Of a stretch of DNA of 45,000 nucleotides, positions 11,519 to 22,321 are shown piece after piece; the stretch's first letter is position 1; every line of letters starts with the position of its first letter. The translations under genes were made by a program, and so were the position numbers. The notes beneath the pieces were generated by a model. It worked only from the letters and a program-made list of their open reading frames with translations. It did no database searches and was not told where the DNA came from. The stretch spans positions 16,386,003-16,431,002 of the forward strand of contig NC_135551.1 in the NCBI RefSeq assembly GCF_964340395.1, read 5' to 3'. Source of the DNA: Glandiceps talaboti (Eukaryota; Hemichordata; Enteropneusta; Spengelidae).

Positions 11519-11895
11519 TAGTCTAGTTCCTATACTGTATCATTACCATTTATACCTCCACTCAAAGTATAGTCAGAGTCGTTACTCTAGAAGTCTTGAA
11601 ATGCATGAGATGCAATTTAAAATTCATTTACAGCCACCCACACAGTCATTAACATCATGTCTTTGTTAATAAATCACAAAACTCTAACCAATAACACAGT
11701 CCCTCATAAAGTTAGTGTTTATTGGGACAGTAATGTTCAAATGTGGTATATTTGTCAGCCCATGATGCTACTTATATACTGTTTACATCACCAAAACATT
11801 TAGGTTTCACTGATTGGGTGAACAACTTTTTGTGCTATTTGAGGGGCTTTTGGCTAGACGTGGTTTAGTTAGAAACCATATTGGCATCCAGACTA
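11519..11895. mobile_element. MITE-like element, TAGTCT family, copy 2 (377 bp)
   Basis: Begins TAGTCTAGTTCC and ends GGCATCCAGACTA, with short imperfect inverted ends. Flanked by a perfect 9-bp duplication TTACTTTGA at 11510-11518 and 11896-11904. Both terminal regions match the element at 4545-4688, including the ATTTAYACCTCCACTCA and GGTTTAGTTAGA blocks. No coding capacity. Confidence 0.7.
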
Positions 11896-12084
11896 TTACT
11901 TTGAAGGAGATCATTGAAGAACAATAAAAATAAAACTCAAGGTGTGGATATGGGATCAGTGTGGCATTCTACATAGACATTCTCCAACAATTCTTGTAGA
12001 CATGTTATGTAACCATTTTTTCTTCACGAAAGGCATGTTCCCACAGGAATCAATGGGGTAGGGGTTTCTAACATTGTCTTTTGA

Positions 12085-12462
12085 AAGTAAATTACATGTA
12101 TGTCAAAACTAAAATTATTGTATTTACTAAGAGATGAAATTCTTAAGAAAATTGAAAAGTGGTTATTGGTGGTCATAAACTCGACGTTGTTCGCTTTTTA
12201 TGAATATCTAGGCGTGATTATGTCAAGCAGTGGTCTATGGTATTTAGCGCTTGCAGCTCAAGCGAGTAAAGCAATGATTGCGGTCATGAGTCAACTTGCA
12301 AAACTTGGGGACCTCCTAGTCAAAACTAAATTTAAAAGTTTTTGACTGTAAACTATTACCGATATTAAATTATACAGTGGAGATTTTGGGTTTTAATAGG
12401 TCTACTGAAACTGAACGTGTTCAAAGTAAATTTCAGTGTTATATTTTGAGTCGTATATAAAC
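12085..12462 (+). pseudogene. Decayed LINE reverse transcriptase C-terminal fragment
   Basis: A frame with KKIEKW, then YEYLGVIMSSSGLW, AAQASKAMIAVMSQL and KTKFKSF is followed after a frameshift by LLPILNYTVEILGF and TERVQSKFQCYIL. This order is the thumb and post-polymerase region of a LINE reverse transcriptase of the kind that reads YLGV-FS, then LYG-EIWGF, then the IERVQ-KFC block. It is broken and lacks the polymerase core. It lies in opposite orientation to the other two LINE fragments in this transposon. Confidence 0.65.
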
Positions 12463-12634
12463 ATATATGTAGTCTTTGAGTATGGGAGCTACAAAAATGC
12501 TTGACAAGTGTTCATTACGGGAAGTAGGCTGAAATGTTTTGAGATTGCTGAACGAGAGCTGCAAAACTTTAACCTCAGACCACTTCTCCTCAGCCCTGGT
12601 TCAAGTTCTTAGGTCATAGTGGTGTAAACTACAT

Positions 12635-12660
12635 CTCAGACCACAATGTAGTGACCTGAG
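12635..12660. mobile_element. Tiny palindromic insertion, CTCAGAC type (26 bp)
   Basis: CTCAGACCAC faces TGACCTGAG-type arms around a short loop. ACTACAT at 12628-12634 and 12661-12667 is a perfect 7-bp direct repeat. Shares CTCAGACCAC with the copy at 552. Confidence 0.65.
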
Positions 12661-12734
12661 ACTACATGTACATGTAGGCCCTACCTACTGGTATATTATG
12701 TAACTGCACTTGACGCCAGTGTGATTTCTAACTA

Positions 12735-13505
12735 AACTGTGTTATTGAAAGAACCGATGTGACGTCATCTGTTTTCTTTGTACCTGACACAATCCTAGCT
12801 GCTGTATTTTGGGCATGTTCAAGAGGGACAATGTTTTTAGCTGGCAGCCCATACAGAAGGGCCATTCAGTAGTCAGGTATCGATGATATAAGTGCATGAC
12901 CAAGGTTCTGACAAACTCCGTTTGTAAGATACTGGCGTATGCGACCATAGACAGTGGAGGGGCCCCCTCCACTGTCAATGATGCGACCTATTGTTCGGGG
13001 GTGAAAAAGAACTGATCTACATGTCAACGAGATGTGCTTCTTGAGGTTATAACGGTCATCAATTGTTACACAAATGGTACATGCTGAATCCACTAACTGC
13101 ACAGAAGACGATCCCATGTTGATGTGGTTCATGAGACGAGGAAGCCTGTTGAACTGAGACGTGATAAGGAGGACCTCGGTTTTGCCGTCATTAAACTAGC
13201 TTATTTTGGGTCGTTTAATATCATGTGCAACAGTTTCCATCTTAGTTACTGTAGTTGACGTATGTGATTGGGGAAATATATTGGTAAATCTGGTTGTCGT
13301 CTGCATGTTGTTGCATATTGAGATTTTGATGTCGGATTAGCTTTCCAAGTGGTGATGTGTATAGACAGCATACGCGTGTAAGAGTGGACCAAGCACAGGG
13401 TTTTGTGACACTCCACACTGCAAATGTTTGGTTTCTGATATGCCTTGTACAGAAATGGACTGTTGTATATCTTTGAGGTATAAAGACTCTAGTCGAATGC
13501 CTGTA
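12735..13505 (-). pseudogene. Decayed L2-like LINE, reverse transcriptase fragment
   Basis: Read on the minus strand, LESLYLKDIQQ leads to a PVLGPLL-type block, YTSPLGKLIR, HADDNQIY (the YADD catalytic box with Y changed to H), NDGKTEVLLITSQFNRLP, VTIDDRYNLKKHISLTCRS, FHPRTIGRI, RQYLTNGVCQNL and finally KNIVPLEHAQNTAARIV. This is the canonical C-terminal half of an L2/CR1-type LINE polymerase. Several frameshifts show it is dead. It is interrupted at 12946 by a palindromic insertion that keeps the local frame open. Confidence 0.82.
12946..12980. mobile_element. Tiny palindromic insertion inside a LINE frame (35 bp)
   Basis: CATAGACAGTGGAGGGG and its inverse pair along the whole length with one mismatch. 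ATGCGAC at 12939-12945 and 12981-12987 is a perfect 7-bp direct repeat. On the minus strand the LINE protein reads FHPRTIGRI, then 14 inserted residues ending with a second GRI, then RQYL. Insert plus duplication is 42 bp, exactly 14 codons, so the pre-insertion target can be inferred from the protein family. Confidence 0.8.
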
Positions 13506-13544
13506 ATACCGAGCTCGGAATAAACTTGAAATTATGCTGGAGTC

Positions 13545-13690
13545 AGAATTTACGGGGGGGGGGGGGCATGAACAAAATTGAGGTTCAAAGGGAGGGGGGC
13601 ATGACAATTGTGATGGTCTGAAAGGGCCCCCGAATATTCTGCTCATGATTTGAACCAAAATTAAACCTCAGGAGCAGTTGTTTACCAAGT
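13545..13690. repeat. Dispersed repeat with G-rich head and CAGGAGCAG end, copy B
   Basis: Colinear with 7735-7890; includes runs of G at 13554-13566 and the tail CTCAGGAGCAGTTGTTTACC at about 13670-13689. Confidence 0.5.
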
Positions 13691-13715
13691 AAATTTACAT
13701 TTGTATAAGTGTATG

Positions 13716-13842
<127 letters not shown>

Positions 13843-14780
13843 GCCGTATGTCTCCTTCTCTCTTGCTCTATCTCTCTGTGTGGAGACTTTGTTGAACATT
13901 CAAACCACAGGAGCAATCGTTTACCTTGTACTTTGCAAAATTGTTCACTTCATTTACCTACCACACATTTAATTATTAGGCAGCCAATGGCCAAACGAAT
14001 GTGTGTGTCTGCCAAAATATCTATGTATTAGTTAAAGCGTAGGTAATACAGTTGTAAAATAATTTAATGAGAGTACAATTTGGGTATTGAAGACAATTTT
14101 CAAGTACTTTATGGCTTCCAATAATGTGTATGGTTTGAAATATTATGCCGCTAAATGGCCTCCTACATGTCCTTATTTTTCAAACAATTGCCTACTGTGG
14201 GAGGGGGACACACCCTCCCCACTAGTTATCGAAGGGGGGTGCCGTTTCTGTCAAGACATAGGATTCAAAAAGAAAACTCTGCTGGTTAAGTTTTTCCAAG
14301 TACAGGTTACAGCCCAATGAGCCCACATCCATTTGTAAAGAAATCTCTATGTCTGATATGTATGGACACTGAAGTTGATTTCCACTGTTAGCTTACAGTG
14401 TGTCATATAGTGTACCATACTGTACTTCTCTGACGTGTATGGGGAGGGGGTAATGTATAATTGCATATTAAAATATGTGCAGCCGGGGGGGGGGGGTATG
14501 GACGTCGCCATCTTTCAAGCGCTAAATTACCTGTTAATCGAGATTTGTTTCAAAACATTAGCATGGTTGATAATATATGTGAAAGGGGTAAACTAAGAAT
14601 GGTTTCTGGGATCGCCTAAGTCAACACGACATATATTGTGGATGGTCTGAGATATTCGATTACGATTCACATCGTCCGATTTCCAATCGTCCCAATATCC
14701 ATATTAACATTCTTTATCGTTTCAAAATCACAAAAATGCATATGTCGTGGTGGGGTGAGTACCGACTCTAGTTTGGTCTC

Positions 14781-14901
<121 letters not shown>

Positions 14902-14918
14902 GTCTCCCCCTCTCTCTC

Positions 14919-16048
14919 GTCTCCGTATCGAAACTTATTCAGTCATAAAATCATCAGGTTTCTGACAATTTCCAATACCTGTTACAAGAAAGACTGCAGT
15001 ACAAGAATATTTGGTTAGCTACATGTATTACATCTGATGCCTTATACGTGACACGCACGATAATTGTCCAGTTTGCATCAGAGGGTGTGCCTCGCCTTCT
15101 GTACATGTGCCGTACGTCTGGCTTGTCTGTCAGTGTCACATTTTGCTTCCCCTCTTCAGTTTTCTCAGATGTTTTAAGAATTTAAACATAGTCAGTGTCT
15201 GATCGACAAAAATTCTTTCCACTGAAGTTTAGAAAACATTTAGTGCAACTCTACGTAAACGTCATGTTGATGCATCATACATCATCATGAGACGTCACAT
15301 TGACCTCACACTTCGCTTGGCGCTTCCTTCAACGTCCGGTCGTTATGAAACTAGTTCGAAGGCTTTCGCTAGCGACAGCGTGGCCAGTCTTGTTTTACTG
15401 CGTAATCGTCTAATGTTTTCCAAATAATTATGAATTAATTTATCTTTTTGTTTACACTTTGGGTATTTTACTTGCTATTAGAACTCCCGGGCAACTCATA
15501 TTTAATTTTCCAACCTTAGAATTTGTTCAATGATCGTCAGGTTTGAGTACTTTCCTAAGCCGGTCCCACAACTGTTATACTTATAAGTTATAGCTGGGCG
15601 TTGTGACCGGTAACCGGCTATTATCTACATCACTGCCTACTAGGTACGTCAAAAACACACCGTTCGCACATGTGAGCCTGATTTTAGGCAAAATATCGGG
15701 CTATTAGAGTGCATACAGGCCCTTTTGTTCGCTTGTATTGTTTGCATTTGGTATTTGGCATTTCGCACGTTGTTTATTTGCACCATTCACAGTGTCTTAT
15801 CATGCTTTGTGTAACTTGTAAGCCTAATCGACAACTGGGCCAACGGTTTTTACTAGACAAATTTGAAACAAATTTTGCGTCAGTTTGATGGTAAACCTGC
15901 TATATTGACTACCAAACTTAGTTAACCCCAGTTATTTTTACTCATGTTGCATCACCATATATTTAGAAAGAGTATACTATATGAAATATGAGAGCCATGT
16001 GAAACTTCTTCAGTGCAAAATGGGATGAAGATATGAGGGCAAAGTCAG
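14919..16048. other. Non-coding interior of the CACTA element, right part
   Basis: No gene, RNA or repeat recognised. Confidence 0.5.
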
Positions 16049-16057
16049 TGCTCCTTA

Positions 16058-16211
16058 TAGTCTCGCTGCCAGACTCGAGACTATCGTCCCTAATCTGTTT
16101 ACCGAGCGGCGCAGCCGCGAGAAGAGCGGGACCAGTCCCCCTCTATTCTCGCGGCTGCGCCGCTCGGTAAACAGATTAGGGACGATAGTCTCGAGTCTGG
16201 CAGCGAGACTA
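16058..16211. mobile_element. Foldback MITE with 66-bp perfect arms
   Basis: Arms 16058-16123 and 16146-16211 are perfect inverted copies with a 22-bp spacer, beginning TAGTCTCGCTGCCAGACTCG. TGCTCCTTA at 16049-16057 and 16212-16220 is a perfect 9-bp target duplication. The TAGTCT start and 9-bp duplication link it to the elements at 4545 and 11519. The arms are much richer in G and C than the surroundings. No coding capacity. Confidence 0.85.
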
Positions 16212-16220
16212 TGCTCCTTA

Positions 16221-17220
16221 CAGCAGTTTGTTTTTCCCGCATATGCATACATTACCCATAATCCTTTTAAGTATTCTGCAGATATCTGTGCAATGTGCAC
16301 TCATGACTCATGAAAATCTGGAATGCACTGATCGAAGCCAATTGTACAGTTATACTATAAAAACAGGAGTTATGAGTATAATTGAAATAAAACAAGAGAA
16401 TAAGAGATGAGGGCCCTCAGAATCGTCACGTAGAGTGATATAACAGTTACATGGATGCCGGGCATGTACCCATAGGTACGGGCCCGGGGGGTTCTGCATG
16501 CCGAACGTCATTAAGTATTTCCTTTACTTTGGTGCTCATGATCGTAATTTGGATGATGCCCAAGATATTTGAGGCGTGAATACCTGTTGTTCTTCTAAAG
16601 GCTTGTTTATTACTGTGAAGATCACACCCTAACACTTAATTGTTCTATAAACGACACATGGACAAGAATACTATTCCCATAGAGGTTAGTCTAGTTAATT
16701 CCTGATGGACCGTATTTCGTTCAGCGTTACGTTGTACATAACACGGTCAGTCAGAAACTATAGACGACATGGACGACATGGATGCCATATAATATTCCCA
16801 ATAGTCACTCAATTTTACTTAGCTAGAAATAATGTCCACAGACTCAAATCTGTCAGCACGTCTCTACTGTGAGTTTGTTGACGCTATTGGCCGGTCAGGT
16901 TTGTTAAGAAGCTCCATACACTAGCAATATTTGTGGCCCAATTTTAAACTATTATTGGAAACGATTGTCATGTCATCTAAATCTGTATTACTATGCATCA
17001 AACGCGTAGAAATGTGAAACACGTTTAGTGGTGGCGGTATGTAGTGCATAATGAAAAGGCGTACTACGAACATTTATTTCAAAATGAGCCCTGTGATATT
17101 ACAATCTACGTACGTCCTAACCATGTAGTTCATATCATAAGCCTGCTTATATACATACATATGTATCGAATACACTAGCTACACGTATAGCGTTTATGTA
17201 CGTATTGATTGCAAGCACGG
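16221..17220. other. Non-coding interior of the CACTA element, next to the right terminal repeat
   Basis: No gene or clear repeat seen. Confidence 0.5.
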
Positions 17221-17479
17221 TAGATTTGAATATTCATTTGTTTACTGCCCGGTTATGGGGGTGAACTCATGAATATATTCTGAACTAAATGCAAATGTAT
17301 TCAAATCACTTCCGACTCGCAATCTGAACTATTTTTCAGATCGAGTATAATCCGATTAGACAGGCGCTAATGGGAAAGTACAGAAACGTCCACCTCATCA
17401 GCATAAAAGTACAGAATTGAACTCAATCTGAACTATAGTACGGAAAGTGTCGTAAACTGTACTATTTTTTCTACTAGTG
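17221..17479 (-). repeat. Right 259-bp terminal inverted repeat of the CACTA element
   Basis: Inverted copy of 29-287, ending TTTTTTCTACTAGTG followed by the ATA duplication. It carries the same iterated motifs in reverse orientation. Confidence 0.9.
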
Positions 17480-17482
17480 ATA
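17480..17482. repeat. Right target-site duplication (ATA)
   Basis: Matches ATA at 26-28 on the other side of the CACTA element. Confidence 0.75.
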
Positions 17483-19359
17483 GAGTTTAGAATTTGATGA
17501 TAGTCATCGCATAAAACCATTACGGTGGTTTGTAATTGGTTTTAAAAAACCAACAAAATGACCATTAATGTATTTATGTGAAGAAAGTGAAGCGGTAGAC
17601 ATTATGTCGGGAAAGACCTAAACTCTGGGGTAGTGGTGGCGAGGTATATATGCCATGGCATTCAGGGAGAAAAGACACATTTTTTTTAGTATAATAGAGC
17701 GATCAAGAGAAATAAACCGAAATCTCACATGACATGTCCAAAGGTATTTCACACATTATAACTAAATCATGACAGAAGTCTCGTCAGAAAAGTAATGCTC
17801 TACAATCTACTATTCAGCTAGCTGAAAAAAGAACGTATTTGTAGCTAACCATAATATTTGTTGATTCGCCATTTTCTGTAAATTTGTTTGCACAACTTGT
17901 AGGAAGACAAAAACAAAAATCAAATCTCAAAACTATCATAATAAACACGGCAAATAAAAATGACTTCCAAAAGATCATAAAAGACAAGTAAACATAAATA
18001 AGAGGAAGCAACTACCAGTTCACTGTTTTCCCCGTCAAAGCGCCTAGCGCAGTTCAGATCTAATCCTTATTTTAATTTTATTTTGTATTTTTAAACTAAA
18101 AGTCGTTCGGTTTTTTCCTTGTGTGAGAAATTTTAAACATTTCTGCGTGGAGAACGAAAGTCGTCAAATTAAATATCAAAATCTTGGTTTTTTTTTCTGA
18201 TAATAATTAATTCTACAGTTGAAGAGTAAAAGTCATCGTCTGTTGCTCACAGAACGAAATGGAGCTCATTGCCATTTTCAGAACCTTGACTACCGAGAGT
18301 CTAGATAGAGGAAAAGAAATGCAGTACGTCGCAATAATTGTCATTGTACTGGCACTAACAGTCGCTGAAATATCTAAACTAACGAAAAATTAACACTTAG
18401 AAATTATAAATCAAAGGAAAGATCGCAAAGTACGTTACCTTTATGTGTTTACCGCGTTGTCGCCTGACTTCTTTTTTCAGTCTGTTCCTGCCGACTTGAG
18501 CAACCACAACTCGATTGGTTGCGTAGAAAATTGCGATTCTCGCCACACAGCGCCCTCAGCGTCACCGCGAATGATAAAACAAAGAGTCTCTTTTCTATGA
18601 CCACCTGTCAGCGTATATTTACTTGCTTATGTCATGTAAAGACGGATTTCAGTTTATTTCGGGTTTGAATCTTTGAAACAGAACTACAGTCAATTTACTT
18701 TTTACATTAATCTGTATGAAATCAAAGATTTAAATCTTCTGCCTTCATTCGAAAACGTCTAACCGTAACGTTGATGGCGCTATTAAGAAAAATAGGAAAC
18801 ATCACCCTCGCCGGACATATTACAATATAGTTCAATATATCATCCTCGCCATGTTACAACGACATTCCAAACTGGAGAACGTCACGTCAATGTCAAAGTG
18901 TGTCAATTTACTCTAGAGAAGTGTACGTCACCGGTTTGTCAGCCACTTTGCCTATTCACCATTCGCAGTAGCATATGATAAAATGTTCAGAGAAAACGAC
19001 ACCCGTCCGAACGAAGAAGAAATTTAAAACTTTCGACTCCAACTCTTGTTCAAAGTCGTTCAGGGCCTGATATCGGCTACACATCATGACAAAGCATATT
19101 TCATACCACAAAGATCAAATCGAACAATCAAAAGCAAATAAACCAGCCGCGAACTTTGCAGATTACCAACAGAGTAACTCTGTGGAAAAGTACACAACAA
19201 ATAACCCTTTCCTCACTCATGTACAGACATTTACACGAAATCACTCTTTCCAAGTACAAACTAGACAATAGTTTCATTACATCTGGATCGGTGGGTGCTG
19301 CGGCATCGATAGAAGTAATTCGCCCGCCATCCTCTTCCGTTGATTCTATACCAGAGTTT
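17483..19359. other. Intergenic stretch outside the CACTA element
   Basis: No family-like protein frame, RNA gene or well-formed repeat was recognised. Small frames near 17814-18011 and 19086-19391 look like chance. Confidence 0.5.
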
Positions 19360-19709
19360 TGACGTATACTGATGAATTTAGGAATGTTCAACAGGACAAA
19401 TTCACTTTTTGTATTGTATTGACAACATAGTTGGCGTTCAACTTGAAAGTGACAACAACCGCAACTATAACAGTTGTGAAGTTACCTTAAAGTATACTCC
19501 AATTATTTCTTTACTGATATATTCTGACACTGATGGACTTAACAACGCAACTTACTGTCAGACAGATTGGGAACGTGTGTTTCAAATGCAGGTAAACATG
19601 GCTTCTATGCACCGTGTCCACAGTGTCCGTTTGCTTGGAATCGTCTAGGTCCTACTATTATAAACTCGACAGTGCTGTGACCTTTCACAATTAACGTATC
19701 TACAGATTT

Positions 19710-19775
<66 letters not shown>

Positions 19776-19872
19776 TTATTTTAGCAACCTTAAGATCTAT
19801 AAAGGAAAGAAAATCCAATATTTTGTGAAGGAATGACTCGAAACATAGATATAGAAACAGATATACAATGTA
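19360..19872. repeat. Tandem duplication unit 1 (513 bp)
   Basis: Begins TGACGTATACTGATGA and runs directly into unit 2, which begins with the same word at 19873. The two share GGAATGTTCAACAGGACAAA, GACAGATTGGGAACGTGTG, CCTACTATTATAAA and the AAC tract. An AAC microsatellite lies at 19710-19775. Confidence 0.85.
19710..19775. repeat. (AAC)n microsatellite
   Basis: Uninterrupted AAC triplets inside duplication unit 1. Confidence 0.95.
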
Positions 19873-20211
19873 TGACGTATACTGATGAATGATGAATTTA
19901 GGAATGTTCAACAGGACAAATTCACTTTTTTGTATTGTATTGACAACGTATAGTTGGCGTTCAACTTGAAAGTGACAAAAACCACAGCTATAACAATTGT
20001 GAAGTTATCTAAAAGTGTAGTTCATTTATTTCTTTACTGATATATTCTGGCACGCAACTTACTGTCAGACAGATTGGGAACGTGTGGTTCAAATTCAGGT
20101 AAACATGACTCCACCTTTCCCAGAGTGTCAGTTTGTTTGGAATCGCCTCGGCCCTACTATTATAAAATCCACCGTGATGTGACCTTTCACAATTAACGTG
20201 TCTACAGATTT

Positions 20212-20257
<46 letters not shown>

Positions 20258-20401
20258 CGACGACGACGACGACGACGACAACAACAACAACAACAACAAC
20301 AACATTTTAGCAACCTAAAGATCTATAAAGGAAAAAAAATCCAATATTTTGTAAAATTAATGACTCGAAACATAAAGAAACAGTCTAATGTGTAAAATGT
20401 A
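19873..20401. repeat. Tandem duplication unit 2 (529 bp)
   Basis: Second copy of 19360-19872 with scattered substitutions and indels. Indels between copies are not multiples of three across the region that could look coding, so I do not treat it as an exon pair. Confidence 0.85.
20212..20304. repeat. (AAC)n-(GAC)n-(AAC)n compound microsatellite
   Basis: AAC triplets with an internal run of CGA triplets at about 20257-20279, absent from the matching tract in unit 1. Confidence 0.95.
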
Positions 20402-21593
20402 AAGGTAATCTATAAAATGAAACTTATCATCTTGATAACTCGTCTTAAATTACTTTTCCTACCATGGCTAATATTTCGAGACACTTTGCAAAGAAACATC
20501 ACACCCCAAGAAAACATACAGCTATCACAAATTTGAAAATTACAGAAAAATAGTGTACATGAACGTTGAACTATTGAGAATTGAGAGGCTATTGTCGATG
20601 GTTCAACGCCGGGTTTTCTTGGTCAAGAATCATAGTTTTGGAAATCATGGTATATTTTTTAACATGGATATCAGTCTTATCACCTCAGTAATGTTATAAG
20701 GGAGATTAGGTTTCTAACAGTATTATCTCTCATAGTATAATCAATAATTTCGTCCATATCTAACGCTGTGGTTAGGACTAACACGTGGTGGGGGGAGAAA
20801 TTAGGAGGGGCGTGCAACAATGGGAGAGGGTTGAAAGGGGAGGATGCTAAAAATGTTGAAGCATTAAAGTGGGGGGGGGGGGGCAGTGGATTTGTATGTA
20901 TAATGATGGAGATACATAAACAGATGATATAACTGAAGAGTAAAATTGAATCACTGAACAAAATAAAACTTCAGAAACCGTTGTTTACCTTACACAATTT
21001 GTTGTGGGTAGGGGTGGATGTACGAACAATTCTTGTTAGGGGCATATCAGTTTTTGTGAAGGGACAAAATTGCAGTGGCTCCCCTTACTGCAGTCTTAAC
21101 ACCGTGCCGTTACTCAGTATACACTAGAAGTTGAGTTTTATCATTCAGTCATAGAGGGCGCTATTTGTTTGAAAGTTGGTTTGGCCACAGATAAGTATAG
21201 AGTTAGTTATCTGTGGTTTGACTTCCAACGTGTAACTACATGGACTAAAACTATTCAAAGACACGTGTGGAGGATTGGTCTAGGTAATCTTAATGGCCGC
21301 ATATGAGTAAATCAAATTACATTATACATAACATATTAGTACGTGTGGATGTGTGAGGTGATGTCATACAGTAGCAGCTGTTTGAATATAATATTTACAT
21401 AAGATCTGTTTGCATGTACTCGCTGACTAAACAACAAATCAATGCCAAACTCTATGATGACAGTCCAGTGCTGGAATCATAAACTGTAAATATAGGTATG
21501 GATTTCACACTGATAGTCTTAACTACATGGTGACCAAAGGGTGGATTTTATGGACCAAGTGATCATTAGGCGTCACATAACTCATATTATTTT
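20402..21593. other. Intergenic stretch
   Basis: Contains a G-rich repeat ending in a CAGAAACCGTTGTTTACC word (about 20785-20995), loosely related to 7735-7890 and 13545-13690, and the palindrome at 21186. No gene seen. Confidence 0.5.
21186..21215. mobile_element. Tiny palindromic insertion outside the CACTA element (30 bp)
   Basis: CACAGATAA faces TTATCTGTG with a 12-bp loop. Flanks GTTTGGC (21179-21185) and GTTTGAC (21216-21222) agree at six of seven bases. The ends differ from the CATAGAC type but the size, symmetry and GTTTNNC flank agree. Confidence 0.5.
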
Positions 21594-21654
21594 TATGTAT
21601 GTATGTATGTATGTATGTATGTATGTATGTATGTATGTATGTATGTATGTATGT
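21594..21654. repeat. (TATG)n microsatellite
   Basis: Tetranucleotide array, imperfect to about 21706. Confidence 0.95.
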
Positions 21655-21706
21655 CTGTCCGTACATACGTACGTATGCATGTATGTGTGTATGTATGTAT
21701 GTATGT

Positions 21707-22321
21707 CTATTCTTGTCTGTGGTTTGTAACAATGAGTGTGTGCATGGAAACCTCTGTGATGTGGTGTGTCTGTTTTGGTAAGTATGAATATTCAAATCAG
21801 TACAATATTTACAAATACTGCTGACTGTATATATTATACATGTAAATTGTGTGTATGTATTTGTGAAAGTAGTTCTCTTATATGATACTTAAGTAATCTA
21901 TTCTTGATCTTTGGTTATGATGCTTTATAGTGCAAAACACACTTGTACAAATCACCAAAGACACTGACAATGCAAATGAACTCATACCATTTAATCAATT
22001 AATTAATTAATTAGGTAATTAAATTAACAATGTGTTTTGTTGATTGGTATACCACATACATTTAAATGACTACATCACAAGGTGTTTAGAAACCTTTCCT
22101 CTTAGATGAGTATTTCAAAAGCGTCCCTTCCTAAAGTTTGAAATTTGGGGGCTGTAAATGAAATTTGTAGTCTCCTAAAACACCCCCCCCCCCCCATATT
22201 TGATCAAATTGACGAGTCCACAATAAAACAACAATAGGACCAGACCAAATGTGGAAGAAATAGGGTAGATCAAATGTCTGAATACAAAACAAACTCAAAA
22301 GTCAACGTTTTCATTTAAACA
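21707..22321. other. 3' flank of MRPS15
   Basis: No gene seen. Contains a TTAA-repeat stretch near 21995-22013 and a 13-bp C run at 22183-22195. No AATAAA on the minus strand was found close to the MRPS15 stop; an ATTAAA at about 21988 is a possible polyadenylation signal. Confidence 0.4.

Noticed and set aside
19409-19648. Protein frame in tandem unit 1
   Set aside because: Unit 2 has indels that are not multiples of three in the same stretch, so the frame is not conserved.
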